This document shows, piece after piece, positions 26,401-38,274 of a stretch of DNA of 64,000 nucleotides. Under the pieces are notes generated by a model, which saw nothing but the letters and a program-made list of their open reading frames with translations, was not told the origin of the DNA and did not search any database. Both the position numbers and the translations under genes were made by a program. The first letter of the stretch is position 1. The number at the start of each line of letters is the position of its first letter. Source of the stretch: Sthenelais limicola (Eukaryota; Annelida; Polychaeta; Phyllodocida; Sigalionidae); the NCBI GenBank assembly GCA_942159475.1, contig OW804096.1, positions 105,684,194 to 105,748,193 of the forward strand, given 5' to 3'.

Positions 26401-29400
26401 GACCCATGAAAAAGCTATAATTTAAAAGACCCCCCCCCCCCCCCCAGTAAAAAAATTTAAAATGAGTATAACTACAACAATGTTACATATTGTAGAGACA
26501 TTGGTCTAAAATACACACCTCCATTACGAGCGTACAAACTACCTCCGAAGTAACCATTGACAGGTGCTGTGGCAGCATACACAAATATAGAAGTGCTCAG
26601 AAGAGAGCCACGTCTGTAAAATAAAATCGACATAGATCAGATCAGATCATTTTCAAAGTAGCTCAGAAGAGGTTTCGATTTGCTATGGTTATTTATTTGG
26701 ACTATATTGTCACTTCAGGAGAGAAAAATGCAAGCTTTCACTAATATCACTTAGCACAATGAAAGGCTTAAAATCTCCCCCTAGACACACTTGGCTTATA
26801 TATAAAATATTATTTGTGAAGATAACGAAATGGGCAAAATGGCCCCTGTATATTATGGCATTCAGTGACTGACAAAAAGCAGTTTTTTCATTTGATGATA
26901 TTTACAATTTAAATTAAAACGATGAAGGGCTTGATGACAGACAACCTATACTTGAAATGGGACTTACTCAGTGTATAATTCCCCAAGGATGGCAAAGGTG
27001 ATAACGCAGAATGCTACCACAGCAATTTGGTACCCTGTGCCAATAAAAGCAGAGAAGAGCATGGGGTAGGAGGCAGGTCTGAAGACATCACCATGAACCT
27101 GCTTCCAGCCATACTCGTCACCAAGGTCACGCTCCATCTCATCAAGGTCATCTTCCTTGCTGTAGCGAGCGTAGTCTTTGCGGAGCGTGCGCATCAGGAT
27201 CATGGAAACCAAGCCCACCAAGAAGATTACCATCATGAAAGAGTTGAAAATGGAGAACCAATGAATCTGTTGGAAAGAGAAAAAAAGAACGGTTAATAAT
27301 GCAAGATTTGCTGTATTATTTGGAAGTGACATGGAGGATTCACTAAAGACGAGTTATTAATTCCCCGAAATCAATCTTCTACAACTTATTTTAAATAGGT
27401 CTGTTTAATGCTAAGACTTTTTGTATACGAGTTCCAAAGATATCACTATAATTATGTTATGTATGGAAATTACTTTCCGTAAAAAATATAACTATAACAT
27501 TTTCACTGTATTCATACAATGTTCATAACATATTGAAAGTTAGGCAGAATAAACGATTTAGACAAAGACTTACTCTGTGCTGGAAGAAGTTTGGATCCAA
27601 ATACTTGTCGAACCTGTCGACGAATTTGATGTTGGATTTGTGCCATTTTACCTGTAAGAAATAATCACTCACTAAAACAAGACAACATACTACTGCCATT
27701 TGCTATAGTATCTTTCGATACTAGGAGGCAAGCTCAGCTGATTAGTGTAACTGTTAATTTACTTTTTGCTTTAACTATTTTTTATATACATTTATTCCAT
27801 ATTTTAGTATATAATTGATTACTGATAAGTTGATCGTATATAGTGGTTTCTTTTTGCCTTAAGCAAAGTCAAAATAGTTGTTCATAAAGTCAGAAAAGTC
27901 GAGATAGCCAATCGTAAAGTCGAGATAGCCCATCGTAAAGCCACTCTGCATGTCTATTACAGTGCTTTATACTAACCTAGTATAAACTCGTTGGTATAAA
28001 CTTATTGCTCATTCACACAACACATATACATACAGTATATTATCATAACTCCCAAAAGTTTCAAAAGTATTGTTACCCTAAGCCAACCCCACCCTTCCTC
28101 CTTTGCCTAGTAGACAGTTACAGAACCCTTCAGGGGCCTCTGGGACTCTCTCCCAAAATGTGCCAAAAGGACAAGTGTACATTTGTGGAGGAGCCCAGCC
28201 AGAGACCCTCCATTAAGGGTCTCTGGCCCAGCCACATTATGTAACCACTAGTCATGGGTCCAGACTCGGAAATATGTACACTAATTTTGGTACACAAATC
28301 TACACTAATTGAACATAAAATGTGCTAAAAGCTTGTTCAAGATTCTCATTAAACTTAACATTTAACAAAATCTAAGAATATATCTAGTATTTATCACTTT
28401 CAGACAATATTAGCAGAATCAACTAGATGTGCCAAAGAACCAAGTGTACATTTGTTGTCACTTACACCAAAACAAACGCATGTGTTTACCCATTAGCTCC
28501 TCCCCCTTTTCCTACTAACGATTGAGGGTGCGACCATTCTCATCTATACTCTTCTCTAACATATATCCTATAGTGAGACTAAAAGGAGGCTGCGCCCATC
28601 ACAAAGAAATAGCAGTCTCTTGCCATCACTCTACTGCTTGCCTCCTAACAATCTGAACCTCTGAAGGGCTGCTCGGGGAAGAAATATTGTTTGACTAAAA
28701 ATAACTCGCTAGACTATACTTGTTATTGAGAAAAATGCAAGATGATCTGCTTGTAAGTGTAAGCCAGAATCACAAGAACTTACCTCATATGTAAATGGTA
28801 TTTTTATATTGGGTGCAAGTTTTACTTTTGCTTCACTGGTGAGATTCACATCGACAATCTGTTTTGTATGATGCCCGATATCGAACTTTTTATGAGTCCA
28901 AATATAGTAGCCCTCCCCGCCTTCCTCAAAATCACCGACAATTCCTGCAAACATTGCGCAATGCCTTATTTCAATAGATCTACAACATCTAATATTAAAA
29001 AATATAGATACTGTACATGTATAAACTGTTAGTTGAATACTGATTACTCAGGAAATAGATGATGGGAGAAGGCTAAGATAGAGACATTTATAAGTAACAA
29101 AATCTACTCCCATAAAAAGACAATTATTTACAGTCTATAACTCCCTTCTTTAGCAAAAACCTGAAAGAATAACTATTTACTAGTTTAGACAAATTTACTG
29201 GTTTAGACATACTGATAAGATTACTCACCCCATATTGGTAAATCATCTATGTACATTTGATACCAATAATGATTTTTTACGGCATATATAAAAGCCTGAT
29301 ATTTTTCTTCAGTCAATGTTACTTCACAATACTGTGTTTTCGCAACATCAGCTGAAATGTAAAGATCAAGATCACATAAATAATTAAGTGATTATACATT

Positions 29401-31993
29401 TTGACACGCATCAATCTACACACATATTCAAATTATAATTATGGCCAAGACACGAGAACAGTAGTTACTCCTCTTGACCCAATTCGTTACTCCATCCTCA
29501 TTCAATATATCACATATGTAAAATTATTCACAATAGATGACCCTATTTTTTTAGACTCAATTATCGATGGGCTTAACCTTGAAATATTAAAACGGCTACA
29601 CACACACCTAGTGTAATGATCAAATCAGCATAATACCTACTTTGCCGAATGGTTGTCATAATTCACGATGCAAAAATATTTAAGAGTGAATTAATTAACA
29701 ACACGTATTCTATTCATCGTTACTCTATACTACACTTACACTATACAGACTATTGATAGATGGTGGTACAAGACATTAATTTGTTTTGAATGTTGCAGTT
29801 TATTGCATGGTTAAAAATCCTTACCTCTGAAATCTATATCCAAACCACTAAATTCGAGCTCGACACCTTGCAAAGCTTCTCCCAACGTTTCGTGGTAATG
29901 GCTAATTGTCTGTTTAGGCCCTGCACAGAAGGGCAAAGAAAAGTATTCATATGTTTCTTGACGGTTATGATATGGTCCCACTGTGTTCATCCATAATACG
30001 ACTTCCTCGCCATCTTCATACTGCAAGGAAAAATAATCTACTATTGAAATATAGTCACACTACTAGACAGCATGTCGACCACTTCCATTAAACAGGTGCA
30101 CAATAACAACTGATGGGAGCATTGTGAACTTATACGACATGCTTTATATTACACCGGGATGATTTAACATAGTTATCTAAAGGCCATGTGGTTCAGGTTT
30201 TCCGATAGTTTCATTCATTTGGCACGGACTAATTAGAAAGACATCAATACGATATAAGAAAGCTGTGACCAGTATTAAAAACGCCACGTCATTGGGCTGA
30301 ATCAACCAATTGTCCATATCATCAATGGGAATGAATGGATGGATTTATTCCAGTTAATATAGAATCATATACAGCTCACGATAGACTGGGAAATACTGGA
30401 GTTAGAAGTTTTATATGAGGGAGGATTAAAATATCCCTACTCCCTAGCTACATGTATAAATCTCGGGCGTCATTCAACGAGGGTAATATTACCACTAGTA
30501 TTCAAATAACGGTGGCAGTGGCGAGTAACTTTTCACTGACTAATGTCAGTATTTTTTTAACACATTGGTATAAAAAGCATGATAATGTTTCAAGGCATGG
30601 TCAATTAAGCTTGCGATCAAAATTAACAATATACAATTAAGATAACCCTAGGCCTAGACAAAGTATCCGCCCCCTTGCCCTCAGAGGCAGAGCATTGGGG
30701 GAATCAAGGCCAGCAACGTGGGCTACCCTAGGCCTAGCAGTAACCTCCATAATTCTATTTATTTAAGGACTTCCTGGAACACCTGAGGCTGTCAGGGCTG
30801 AGCACAGTCACAGAAGTTAGATCCTATTTCCAGTCACTGTTTACTTTATATATTTAGGTTCATGTCATTTGCGAAAATACACCTGAGCTTAGATGTCAGA
30901 GGAATGCAAATCACTTGTACATGGCGGAAATAGAATATTGCCTATGTTAATGAGAACAACAATTAGAACATGTCCAAATTGTGTGACCGGCTTTAAAGTT
31001 TAATCTAATTTTAAGTTTACATCGGATGTCAATACGATGTAAGTTTTATAGTTAAGCAGAGGTAGGGGAAATAAAAGAAATGGCGAATTATTTTAATGAC
31101 AATACGTATTTTACTGATAAGACAAAATATACAAATAAATATTAACATTAGCGAAACTCCTGTTTTGCAGTACTATCAACTGGGGCGGAAAAGTGTACTT
31201 GTGGCAGGTGTGTTGCTGACACTCAATACGTCAATACAGTTAATGATACGGGTAGTTTGATAAAGGATGGAGAAACAAGGGGCTACATTTTGCTTAGTAA
31301 AATGTCTAGTGAATAAAGAATCGAGAACAACCAGGTCAACATATCTATACCATACCCTTGCAATCTCAAACTAATTCTCGATGAATGCCTACGACTTTAA
31401 CTTAAGTTGTGGATTGGCTTCAAGACGTGACACGCCCTCCCCAGCCCAACGATTGACTAAACAACGATTGAACTAATACAATTCCGATCGCAAATAAGTT
31501 AAAATCGCACTCAACACTGGGGTGGGCAAGATGCGACTTTCAAAATGCAAGTACTAAATGTGGAAACCACTGGTAATGAATCTGGAACAATGTATTGGGT
31601 GAGTGGCAAAGATGAAAACAAACCACAATCGAGCGACCAGTCACATCTACACTGTGTCTGGACTGGTTGTCAAAAATAAAAACAAAACGATTGGGAACCT
31701 GTATTTTCAGCAATGCAATGACTTTCAGGTGCAATAGACGCGAACATACTTAGACCAGCTTTGTCTGAAACATTAATATACGGGAGAACGTTAGCATTGG
31801 CTTGTATCCATCTTTTTTCCTGCTTGAGAATACTAAAGTCTCACTATCAGAGCAATAATTGACAACACCGGTTCTCCATTTTTCGTTGGTATCCAAGCAT
31901 CAGCATACTCACTGCATGATTATGTTCGTCCGCTTCTACGTGGTATCCAAATACTAAAATAACACAGATGAATCTTAAAACTCTGAGGTCCAT
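23484..31993 (-). CDS. TM9SF3: Transmembrane 9 superfamily member 3 (nonaspanin)
   Basis: Thirteen coding exons on the minus strand: 31913-31993, 29825-30020, 29229-29351, 28784-28944, 27574-27651, 26968-27266, 26519-26613, 26187-26317, 25830-25969, 24463-24678, 24050-24133, 23740-23816 and 23484-23551. All junctions are GT-AG and keep frame. The sum is 1,749 nt, or 582 aa, against 589 aa for human TM9SF3. It begins with a signal peptide ('[21 protein letters not shown]'), then the lumenal domain with '[21 protein letters not shown]', then '[17 protein letters not shown]', then a cytosolic loop and eight further hydrophobic segments including '[20 protein letters not shown]'. It ends in VKID, matching the K-x-D/E Golgi-retention motif known for nonaspanins. 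Family role: Golgi/endosomal nine-span membrane protein linked to sorting of membrane proteins. The gene looks intact. The next gene is far away on both sides. Confidence 0.97.
24679..25829. other. TM9SF3 intron, 1.15 kb
   Basis: Non-coding intron. Its middle (about 24950-25700) is more GC-rich than the other introns and contains words such as 'tgtggtttcgaccttataag' that look repeat-like. No terminal repeats or ORF can be defined. Confidence 0.5.
26430..26445. repeat. Poly-C tract
   Basis: A run of 16 C in a TM9SF3 intron. A second 16-base C run lies at 48272-48287 in the first DFFB intron. Both are prone to sequencing and assembly length error. Confidence 0.9.
28199..28226. repeat. Perfect short inverted repeat (hairpin) in a TM9SF3 intron
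   Basis: 'ccagagaccct', a 6-base loop, then 'agggtctctgg': an 11-bp perfect stem within the 27652-28783 intron. It may be a chance palindrome or the centre of a small foldback element. Confidence 0.6.
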
Positions 31994-32848
31994 TTTGAAA
32001 GTCAATATAAATCCAGATTAGTGGATGATACAGAGGATGACGAAGGATTATTCAGGCTATCGCCATTGAATCTTGTTGTAATATGGCGGAAGTACAAGGC
32101 CAGCCACGTCAGCGGCCGACATCACGATCCCGGCGAGATTTCATACCAACTAACACTAGGTGGCGCCAAAATGTGTACAGATCTAGCCAGGTGGCGGGGA
32201 ACGTAGGCCCTGCCGCTTCCGTAAAAGTACTAAAACGGGGTAATTGACCCGTTTTTAAAGATTTTTCAAATGGATGGTATTTTCCGTGGTTATTTTCCTC
32301 TGAGTTAGGCATTAATTGTTAGGCCTACCTATGTTTAGCCCCTTTCTTGCCCAAATACAATTTTGAGGTTCCTGTGAGGAACTCACTAAAATTCTTTGAT
32401 AACCCCTGGGTCAAAGTTACCCCACTATTGGGCTAACTTTGACCAAAGAGGTTCAATACTTTGCTTTGACCTATGGTACAATTATATTTTTTAATATCCT
32501 TCTTCCTTTTTTATTCTAATTCATACCATTATGAGTTTTTTTGTTCTTCTAAACTTATTTTTTTGTATTTCTATATATTACTTTTCAATTTAAATAAATG
32601 GTAAATGAACTGTGTGCAAAGGATTTGCCGCCACATGGAATCAAACTAGGCCCTAAATGTCTTGACTAGCTGGCGAAAATGGCATAATTAAATAATTATG
32701 TAACACATAACACCAAAGCAAGAACATTCGCCATTACTCCTTCGGAGATGCAATTGTACTGTACAACTTCCTCCATGATCGGGAAACCCCCTCTATTTCT
32801 CATTGTCCAAGACCCAAAACTTAGCTGAGTGCCTAAGTTAGAGCCTTA
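31994..32848. other. TM9SF3 upstream region
   Basis: Contains the presumed TM9SF3 5' UTR and promoter directly upstream of 31993, including a GC-richer patch at about 32030-32230. No TATA box at a convincing distance and no further gene is seen. Confidence 0.45.
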
Positions 32849-33231
32849 TGCCCGCCTCACACTGTACGCATCCGACTGGTCGTACAACTTACAACTACAA
32901 CTTACATCTCACACTATACAACTCGAATCGGGAGCACCCTGCTAAAAACAGGCCAAAAAAGTGTTTTTTATGGATATCACCGTTACAACGCATGTTGTAA
33001 CGGATAGCCCGACCCGTTTTTTTTCTGTTTTCTGAGTTGTAAGTCTTACGACTCGCTGTGTCCGAGTTGTAAGCCCTACAACTGGCACTCACACTGTTAC
33101 GACTCTACGATTCGATTCAACATTTGAATCTTGAGTTTTGTCGTGAACAACAGCTCAAAAACGGACCTTACAACTGGAAAACTAGTTGTAAGGCTTACAA
33201 CTCGTCGGATGCGTACAGTGTGAGGGGGGCA
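32849..33231. mobile_element. MITE with 28-bp TIRs and TTA target duplication
   Basis: The left end 'tgcccgcctcacactgtacg' (continuing catccgac) is matched by the reverse complement at 33204-33231 with a single mismatch. The flanking trinucleotide TTA is duplicated (32846-32848 and 33232-33234). The 383-bp interior is itself partly palindromic, with repeated 'gttgtaag' and 'cttacaac' words. There is no ORF of meaning. A 3-bp TTA duplication fits the PIF/Harbinger superfamily; that placement is inference. Confidence 0.8.
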
Positions 33232-33234
33232 TTA

Positions 33235-34537
33235 GGGAGAGATTTGACCAAAAAAATTGAGCCCTTAATGGTATAATTAAGGCGTGACAGACCTCTCGCG
33301 TTGACCCTTTATCTGCATGGAGAACTCAAAATCAGACATTAGTGGCTTCACTATTGTGGTGTACACCTCGTGGTAATGTGGTAAACTAACAGGAAGTCAG
33401 AAAAATGGTTTCACACCCTCCCACGAGGTAGCGCCACCAGCAGGCCAGCCAAACACCCAGAAACAAAGCTATAGGCCTATATATGTGTGAGAAGCATCGC
33501 TTATATGGGCGATGGTTCTCGCACGATAAAAAGCTAAAAAACGAACGGATTTCAATGCGTCGGGAGACGCCATAGGGGGGAGGGAAGCAGGTGGGGTGTT
33601 GATAGTGTTAATCGACAAAAACAATCTTTATTTATTTATTTATTTATGAACGTAAATAACCCAAGACTTTGCGCCCCCAGCACCCACCTGGTGCCATCAT
33701 ACCCTCTGGATCTGCTGTTACAGGGGAGATCGAGACATCACCACAATAACAATAACTTTGACTCACTGCACTTAATAACCAATCTCAAACACCAGTAGTA
33801 GGGCAGCTTAGGGGCCATAGGGTGATACAAGATGTCTAGCGTCGTTGTATTATAATTATATTACTCAGATTCTAATATTGGGTGGGAGTGTAGGCCTACT
33901 GATATAGTGGGGTTCGAAATGTAATCCCGTGGGAATTCAATGCTGAAATTGATTTTATTGCACAGAAAATTCCGTCATGGTACAAGGGTTTAGGAAATCA
34001 TGGGTGCCATTTTTTTTCAAACTTTTACATGCCACCAGGGGGCGCTTTGTACCCATTTTTTCATATTATGCACCCTGACATATTTATTATTTGAAATACA
34101 GATTTGTGTATATTAGATTAATTAAAGTACATAAAAAGACCTTTTCATATATGTATCATATGATGCAATAGCATAATTAGGTGATTTTCTATGATTTTTC
34201 AAATATTTATCATTTTTGTGAAATTCGCGTTTAATTGGCATAAACCCCCAAACAGCCACTTCTAACTCAAAAGCACTGCATCTGACAACTAAGTCAATAT
34301 TAAATGTCTTGTAGAGTGTAAAAAGAGCTATCATTTGGTATAATTTGACAGTCATTCAATGAAAATCTCTAATTTTTATCAATTTCTTTGAAAAAAATCT
34401 AGATTCAATACCAACACTTAAAGTCAGGCCAGATTTGAGATGGGTGTGGATGTTTGGAATAAAATCACCAAATTTGGTCCATATACTATTCATTGCCTTT
34501 GCTTTCAATTTTTTACAGGAGGGCTTTTAAAAAAATA
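33235..34537. other. Intergenic, no gene recognised
   Basis: AT-rich sequence without domain-bearing ORFs. It precedes the tandem block into which the copia element is inserted. Confidence 0.5.
33627..33646. repeat. (TTTA)n microsatellite
   Basis: Five uninterrupted TTTA units within a non-coding region. Confidence 0.9.
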
Positions 34538-34796
34538 CATTATGGCCGCCATCTTGGAATTTGAAGGACGCCATCATGTAAAAACCTATATATTCAAATA
34601 TCTCAGCTTCCAGACAACATAGGCTCATGATCTTGGTGTCGAAACATAGGTTTCCAGGGTTAATGAACACAACTATACCATTTAGAAAAGCATAAAATTA
34701 TATCATGGCCACCATCCTGGATTTTTCTGATCCCCATCATATAGAAACCTATATCTACCAATATCTCAGCTTTCAAACAAGTTCAATCATGGTCTC
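34538..34796. repeat. Two diverged ~164-bp tandem units at the copia insertion site
   Basis: Units start at 34538 ('cattatggccgccatcttgg') and about 34702 ('tatcatggccaccatcctgg'). Both contain 'aaacctatat' and 'atatctcagct' followed by a 'catgatctt' or 'catggtctct' segment. The copia LTR begins 5 bp after the end of the second unit, so the retrotransposon landed in this repeat. Confidence 0.7.
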
Positions 34797-34801
34797 TTAA
34801 C

Positions 34802-34986
34802 TATTGAAATATGGTTACAAAGTGCAGAGAGCAACAAGGACACGTCCTTACTGTTTGGCGTCAGTCGTACTAAGGGACGCTGAGCAAGCTTTATTTGAAC
34901 AGGAAAGCATCCTGCCGTAATTAGGTCAGTGATGACGCAATAGCAAAGTCGTAAAAGATACGAAACTAAAGTGAATAATTTTAACA
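34802..34986 (-). repeat. 3' LTR of the copia element
   Basis: 185 bp. On the element strand it starts TGTTAAAATTATTC and ends ATTTCAATA, so the ends are TG...TA and not the usual TG...CA. By eye it appears identical to the LTR at 41839-42023. Confidence 0.95.
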
Positions 34987-34999
34987 CTCCTTCTCACTT
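34987..34999 (-). other. Polypurine tract of the copia element
   Basis: The element strand reads AAGTGAGAAGGAG immediately before the 3' LTR. It is purine-rich and in the correct position to prime plus-strand DNA synthesis. Confidence 0.7.
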
Positions 35000-35315
35000 G
35001 CTTGTGAAGTATCCTACAGTTTAAGATTACACACAATTCATATTTGCTATATATATGTTTTACTCACAGAATTAGTAACAGACCTTTCAATTATCCTAGA
35101 AATACTCCTGGTATTAGCACCTTATTATTTATCAGATCATTAGTCAGAATTTAAACACAGTAGACAAACTACCTGACTTAGCAATAACATTTGACTTAGG
35201 ACATGACTTAGAATTATAGCATCTTTCAGTTATAATGAGAGTTCAGTTCTAAAAAATAGAGATTTTGAGAAGAAAGTCTCTTCTCAGTGTTAGAGTGAAG
35301 TAGGTTTGACAAAAA

Positions 35316-38270
35316 CTAATTGTCACTAGGCCTCTTCACTCCAGTCATGGTGCGGAGCTTGTGGAACTGCTCCTTATTCAGACCTTTGGTTAGGATGTCT
35401 GCGACCATGTCCTCACTGGGACAGTACTGTAAATCTACGGTACCGTTTTCCACTTGCTCACGGATGAAGTGGTACTTAATACCAATGTGTTTTGCACGAC
35501 CATGAAACTGGGGGTTTTTGGCCATGCAAATAGCTGATTGATTATCCTCGTAGATCAGCATTGGTGTGGTTGGTGCGTTCGTTAGGTCACCAACGAGTTG
35601 CCTCATCCAGACTGCTTCCTGAGCAGCACTTGCCAAAGCCATGTACTCGGCCTCAGCGGTGGAGAGAGCTACACAGCTTTGCTTCTTACTTCTCCAGCTG
35701 ACGGCGGTTCCACAGATCTGGAAAATGTACCCTGAGGTGGATCTGCGGTCATTGATGTCGCCGGCCCAATCAGAGTCGGAGAAACCAAGACAGTCGCCTG
35801 GATTTCCCTTCTCGAAGCATAGACCATAGTCGATGGTCCCCTTCAGGTAGCGCATGACTCGCTTCACTGCCGTCCAGTGCTCGTTTGATGGTTTCGAGCA
35901 GAACTTAGCTACATTACTCACAGCATATGTGATGTCTGGTCTTGTCCATGTAGATAAGTACAGTAGGCTGCCAACAGCTGATTGATACAGCGACTGGTTG
36001 ACGGCCTCACTATCTTCATTAGATTTGGTGAGTTTGACGCTAGTGTCCACTGGCGTCGCCACAGGTTTGGCCTCGCTCATCTTGAATTTCTCAAGCACTC
36101 TCTCAGTGTAAGCTGATTGACCCATCCAGATATTCACAGGATTTGTCTCTTGGTCAACAGCTACACCCAAGAAGTATTTGAGTTTACCCATGTCGGTCAC
36201 AGTAAACTCATCAGCGATGGCCTTCTTCACCTTCCTCATTTTGTGTTCATCTCCTGCTGCTATGATTATGTCATCAACATAGACAGCAAGAATCACCAAT
36301 CCTCCTTCTGATGTGTATATACACGGGTCATTAGTAGATTGGCTGAACCCAATCTTGCACAAGTGTTCGTCGAGTGCAGCATTCCAGCAGCGTGGTGATT
36401 GTTTAAGGCCATAGATGCTCTTCTTTAGCCTACAGACGAGATCTTCTTTGCCTCTAACCTTAAACCCTTCTGGCTGCTTCATATACACTTCCTCCTTCAG
36501 GGTGCCATTTAAGAAGGCTGTTGTCACATCCAGTTGATGCAGATGGAGATTATCTCTTGCAGCTAGTGCAATCACTGTGCGGACTGACTCTGACCTCACT
36601 ACTGGACTGAAAGTCTCATCGTAGTCCAGTCCGTACTGTTGGGAAAAACCTTGTGCAACTAGCCTTGCCTTGAACCTCTCAATGGTTCCATCTGCTCCCA
36701 ACTTCTCCTTAAACACCCACTTGCTGCCGACAGTCTTCCTGCCCTTTGGAAGTTGAACCAAGTCCCAGACTTGATTTCCATGGAGTGAGTCCATCTCCAT
36801 TTTCATGGCATCCTGCCATTTCTTCTTGTTTGGTCCTGACACTGCATCCTGTAGAGAAGTTGGTTGGGGATTAGTGTGAGTCAGTTGCACCCATTCGCCA
36901 TACATGTTAGGTGCTCTCCTCTCACGACGTGGCCTTTGAGCTGCTGGCTCCTCTGGCTCTATCACTTGCTCAACTTCCTCTACCACTGGCACATCTTCCT
37001 CTACCATAGACTCGTTGTCACTGCTGTCAAGGAGTATGGTTGTCTCGATAGAGCAGCTAGGCTCCTTCTTAACCACGGGTTCGGGCTCCTTCTCCACAGC
37101 AGATTGCTCCTTCTCAACCCCATGCTTTGTCTCATCAAAGATGACATCACGGCTGAGAATCACCTTGGAGCGCTTCACATCATACAGTCTGTATCCCTTG
37201 GTAGTGGTACCATAGCCAAGAAAGATGCACCTCCTGGCTTTAGGATCGAATTTCTTTCTTTCATCCTTAGGTATGTGAGCATAGGCTAGACAGCCAAACA
37301 CCCTCAGCATACCTACATGAGGTTTCTCACCAGTCAGAGACTCATAAGGGGTCATTCCCTCAACTGCAGTGGTTGGGCTCCGGTTCCTCAAGTACACAGC
37401 TGTAGACACAGCTTCTGCCCAAAACTTGCGGGGGAGTGTAGACTCAGACAGCATACAGCGAGCTGTCTCGACGATCGTGCGGTTCATTCTCTCCGCAACT
37501 CCATTTTGCTCCGGCGTTTTTGGTACAGTTAGCTCCTGTCTGATTCCTTCCTTCCTTAGATAGGCTTGAAACTCTGTTGAGGTATACTCGCCACCATTGT
37601 CAGACCGAAGTGCCTTCAATTTCATGCCCGTAGAAGTCTCTACCTGGGCTTTCCATTCCAGAAATTGATTGAACACTTGGTCCTTGTGTTTTAGCACATA
37701 CACCCAGGTGTACCGAGTCTTGTCATCAACAAAGGTTAGGAAGTATTCACAGCCACTGAGTGATTTGGTACTCATCTTCCCACACACATCACTATGTACC
37801 AAACCCAACACTGCTTCACTTCTCTTTGCACCACTGGTAGGAAACTTGGTGCGATGATGTTTTCCTTGAACACATGGTTCACACACACTTACATCACCAT
37901 TCATAGCACAGTCCAGTCCAACAACCATGCTTTCTGCGTTTAGTTTCCTCATATTCTGATTGCCGAGATGTCCATATCTCTTGTGCCACAGTTCTTCAGT
38001 GGGCTTGTTCCCTCTCTGTGTCACAGCTGCAATGTGGTGGTTCTCCTTACAGTTCACATAGTAAAGATCTCCTACTCTCTCTCCTGTTACCACAATCTCA
38101 CCATTAGAGTCAATAAATTGGCATCCATGATGAGTAAATACAGTACGCTCTACATAGCGAGTGGCCTGAGAAATACTAAGGAGATTGAAAGAGAGCTCGG
38201 GCACATATAAGGAATTTCTCAGCTTAGCAGTCTTCACTTTACCTTCAGGGAGTTCCATTTCCAGTGATAC
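35316..38270 (-). CDS. Copia pol: integrase, reverse transcriptase, RNase H
   Basis: 985 codons (including the stop) of open frame on the minus strand, contiguous in phase with the gag part at 40710-41693. An ATG inside the nested transposon extends the naive ORF to 38306, but those first residues come from the insert. In order: the end of the protease region ('LYVPELSFNLLSISQ'); the integrase zinc finger (H-x3-H ... C-x2-C, 'HKRYGHLG' to 'CEPCVQGK'); the integrase DDE core (Asp in 'LVHSDVCG', Asp in 'LRSDNGGE', Glu in 'PEQNGVAERMN'); RT fingers ('KWVFKEKLGADG', 'FKARLVAQGF'), palm Asp in 'QLDVTTAFLNG' and catalytic 'YVDDIIIA'; and RNase H ('SDSDWAGD', 'STAEAEYMAL', 'EDNQSA', 'ADILTKGL'). All catalytic motifs are present. 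Now separated from its gag and start codon by the nested element. Confidence 0.96.
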   Translation of the reverse strand, partial: VSLEMELPEGKVKTAKLRNSLYVPELSFNLLSISQATRYVERTVFTHHGCQFIDSNGEIVVTGERVGDLYYVNCKENHHIAAVTQRGNKPTEELWHKRYGHLGNQNMRKLNAESMVVGLDCAMNGDVSVCEPCVQGKHHRTKFPTSGAKRSEAVLGLVHSDVCGKMSTKSLSGCEYFLTFVDDKTRYTWVYVLKHKDQVFNQFLEWKAQVETSTGMKLKALRSDNGGEYTSTEFQAYLRKEGIRQELTVPKTPEQNGVAERMNRTIVETARCMLSESTLPRKFWAEAVSTAVYLRNRSPTTAVEGMTPYESLTGEKPHVGMLRVFGCLAYAHIPKDERKKFDPKARRCIFLGYGTTTKGYRLYDVKRSKVILSRDVIFDETKHGVEKEQSAVEKEPEPVVKKEPSCSIETTILLDSSDNESMVEEDVPVVEEVEQVIEPEEPAAQRPRRERRAPNMYGEWVQLTHTNPQPTSLQDAVSGPNKKKWQDAMKMEMDSLHGNQVWDLVQLPKGRKTVGSKWVFKEKLGADGTIERFKARLVAQGFSQQYGLDYDETFSPVVRSESVRTVIALAARDNLHLHQLDVTTAFLNGTLKEEVYMKQPEGFKVRGKEDLVCRLKKSIYGLKQSPRCWNAALDEHLCKIGFSQSTNDPCIYTSEGGLVILAVYVDDIIIAAGDEHKMRKVKKAIADEFTVTDMGKLKYFLGVAVDQETNPVNIWMGQSAYTERVLEKFKMSEAKPVATPVDTSVKLTKSNEDSEAVNQSLYQSAVGSLLYLSTWTRPDITYAVSNVAKFCSKPSNEHWTAVKRVMRYLKGTIDYGLCFEKGNPGDCLGFSDSDWAGDINDRRSTSGYIFQICGTAVSWRSKKQSCVALSTAEAEYMALASAAQEAVWMRQLVGDLTNAPTTPMLIYEDNQSAICMAKNPQFHGRAKHIGIKYHFIREQVENGTVDLQYCPSEDMVADILTKGLNKEQFHKLRTMTGVKRPSDN

Positions 38271-38274
38271 AGTT

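Noticed and set aside
36864..37289. 141-codon plus-strand ORF inside the copia element
   Set aside because: Antisense shadow of the well-supported pol gene.
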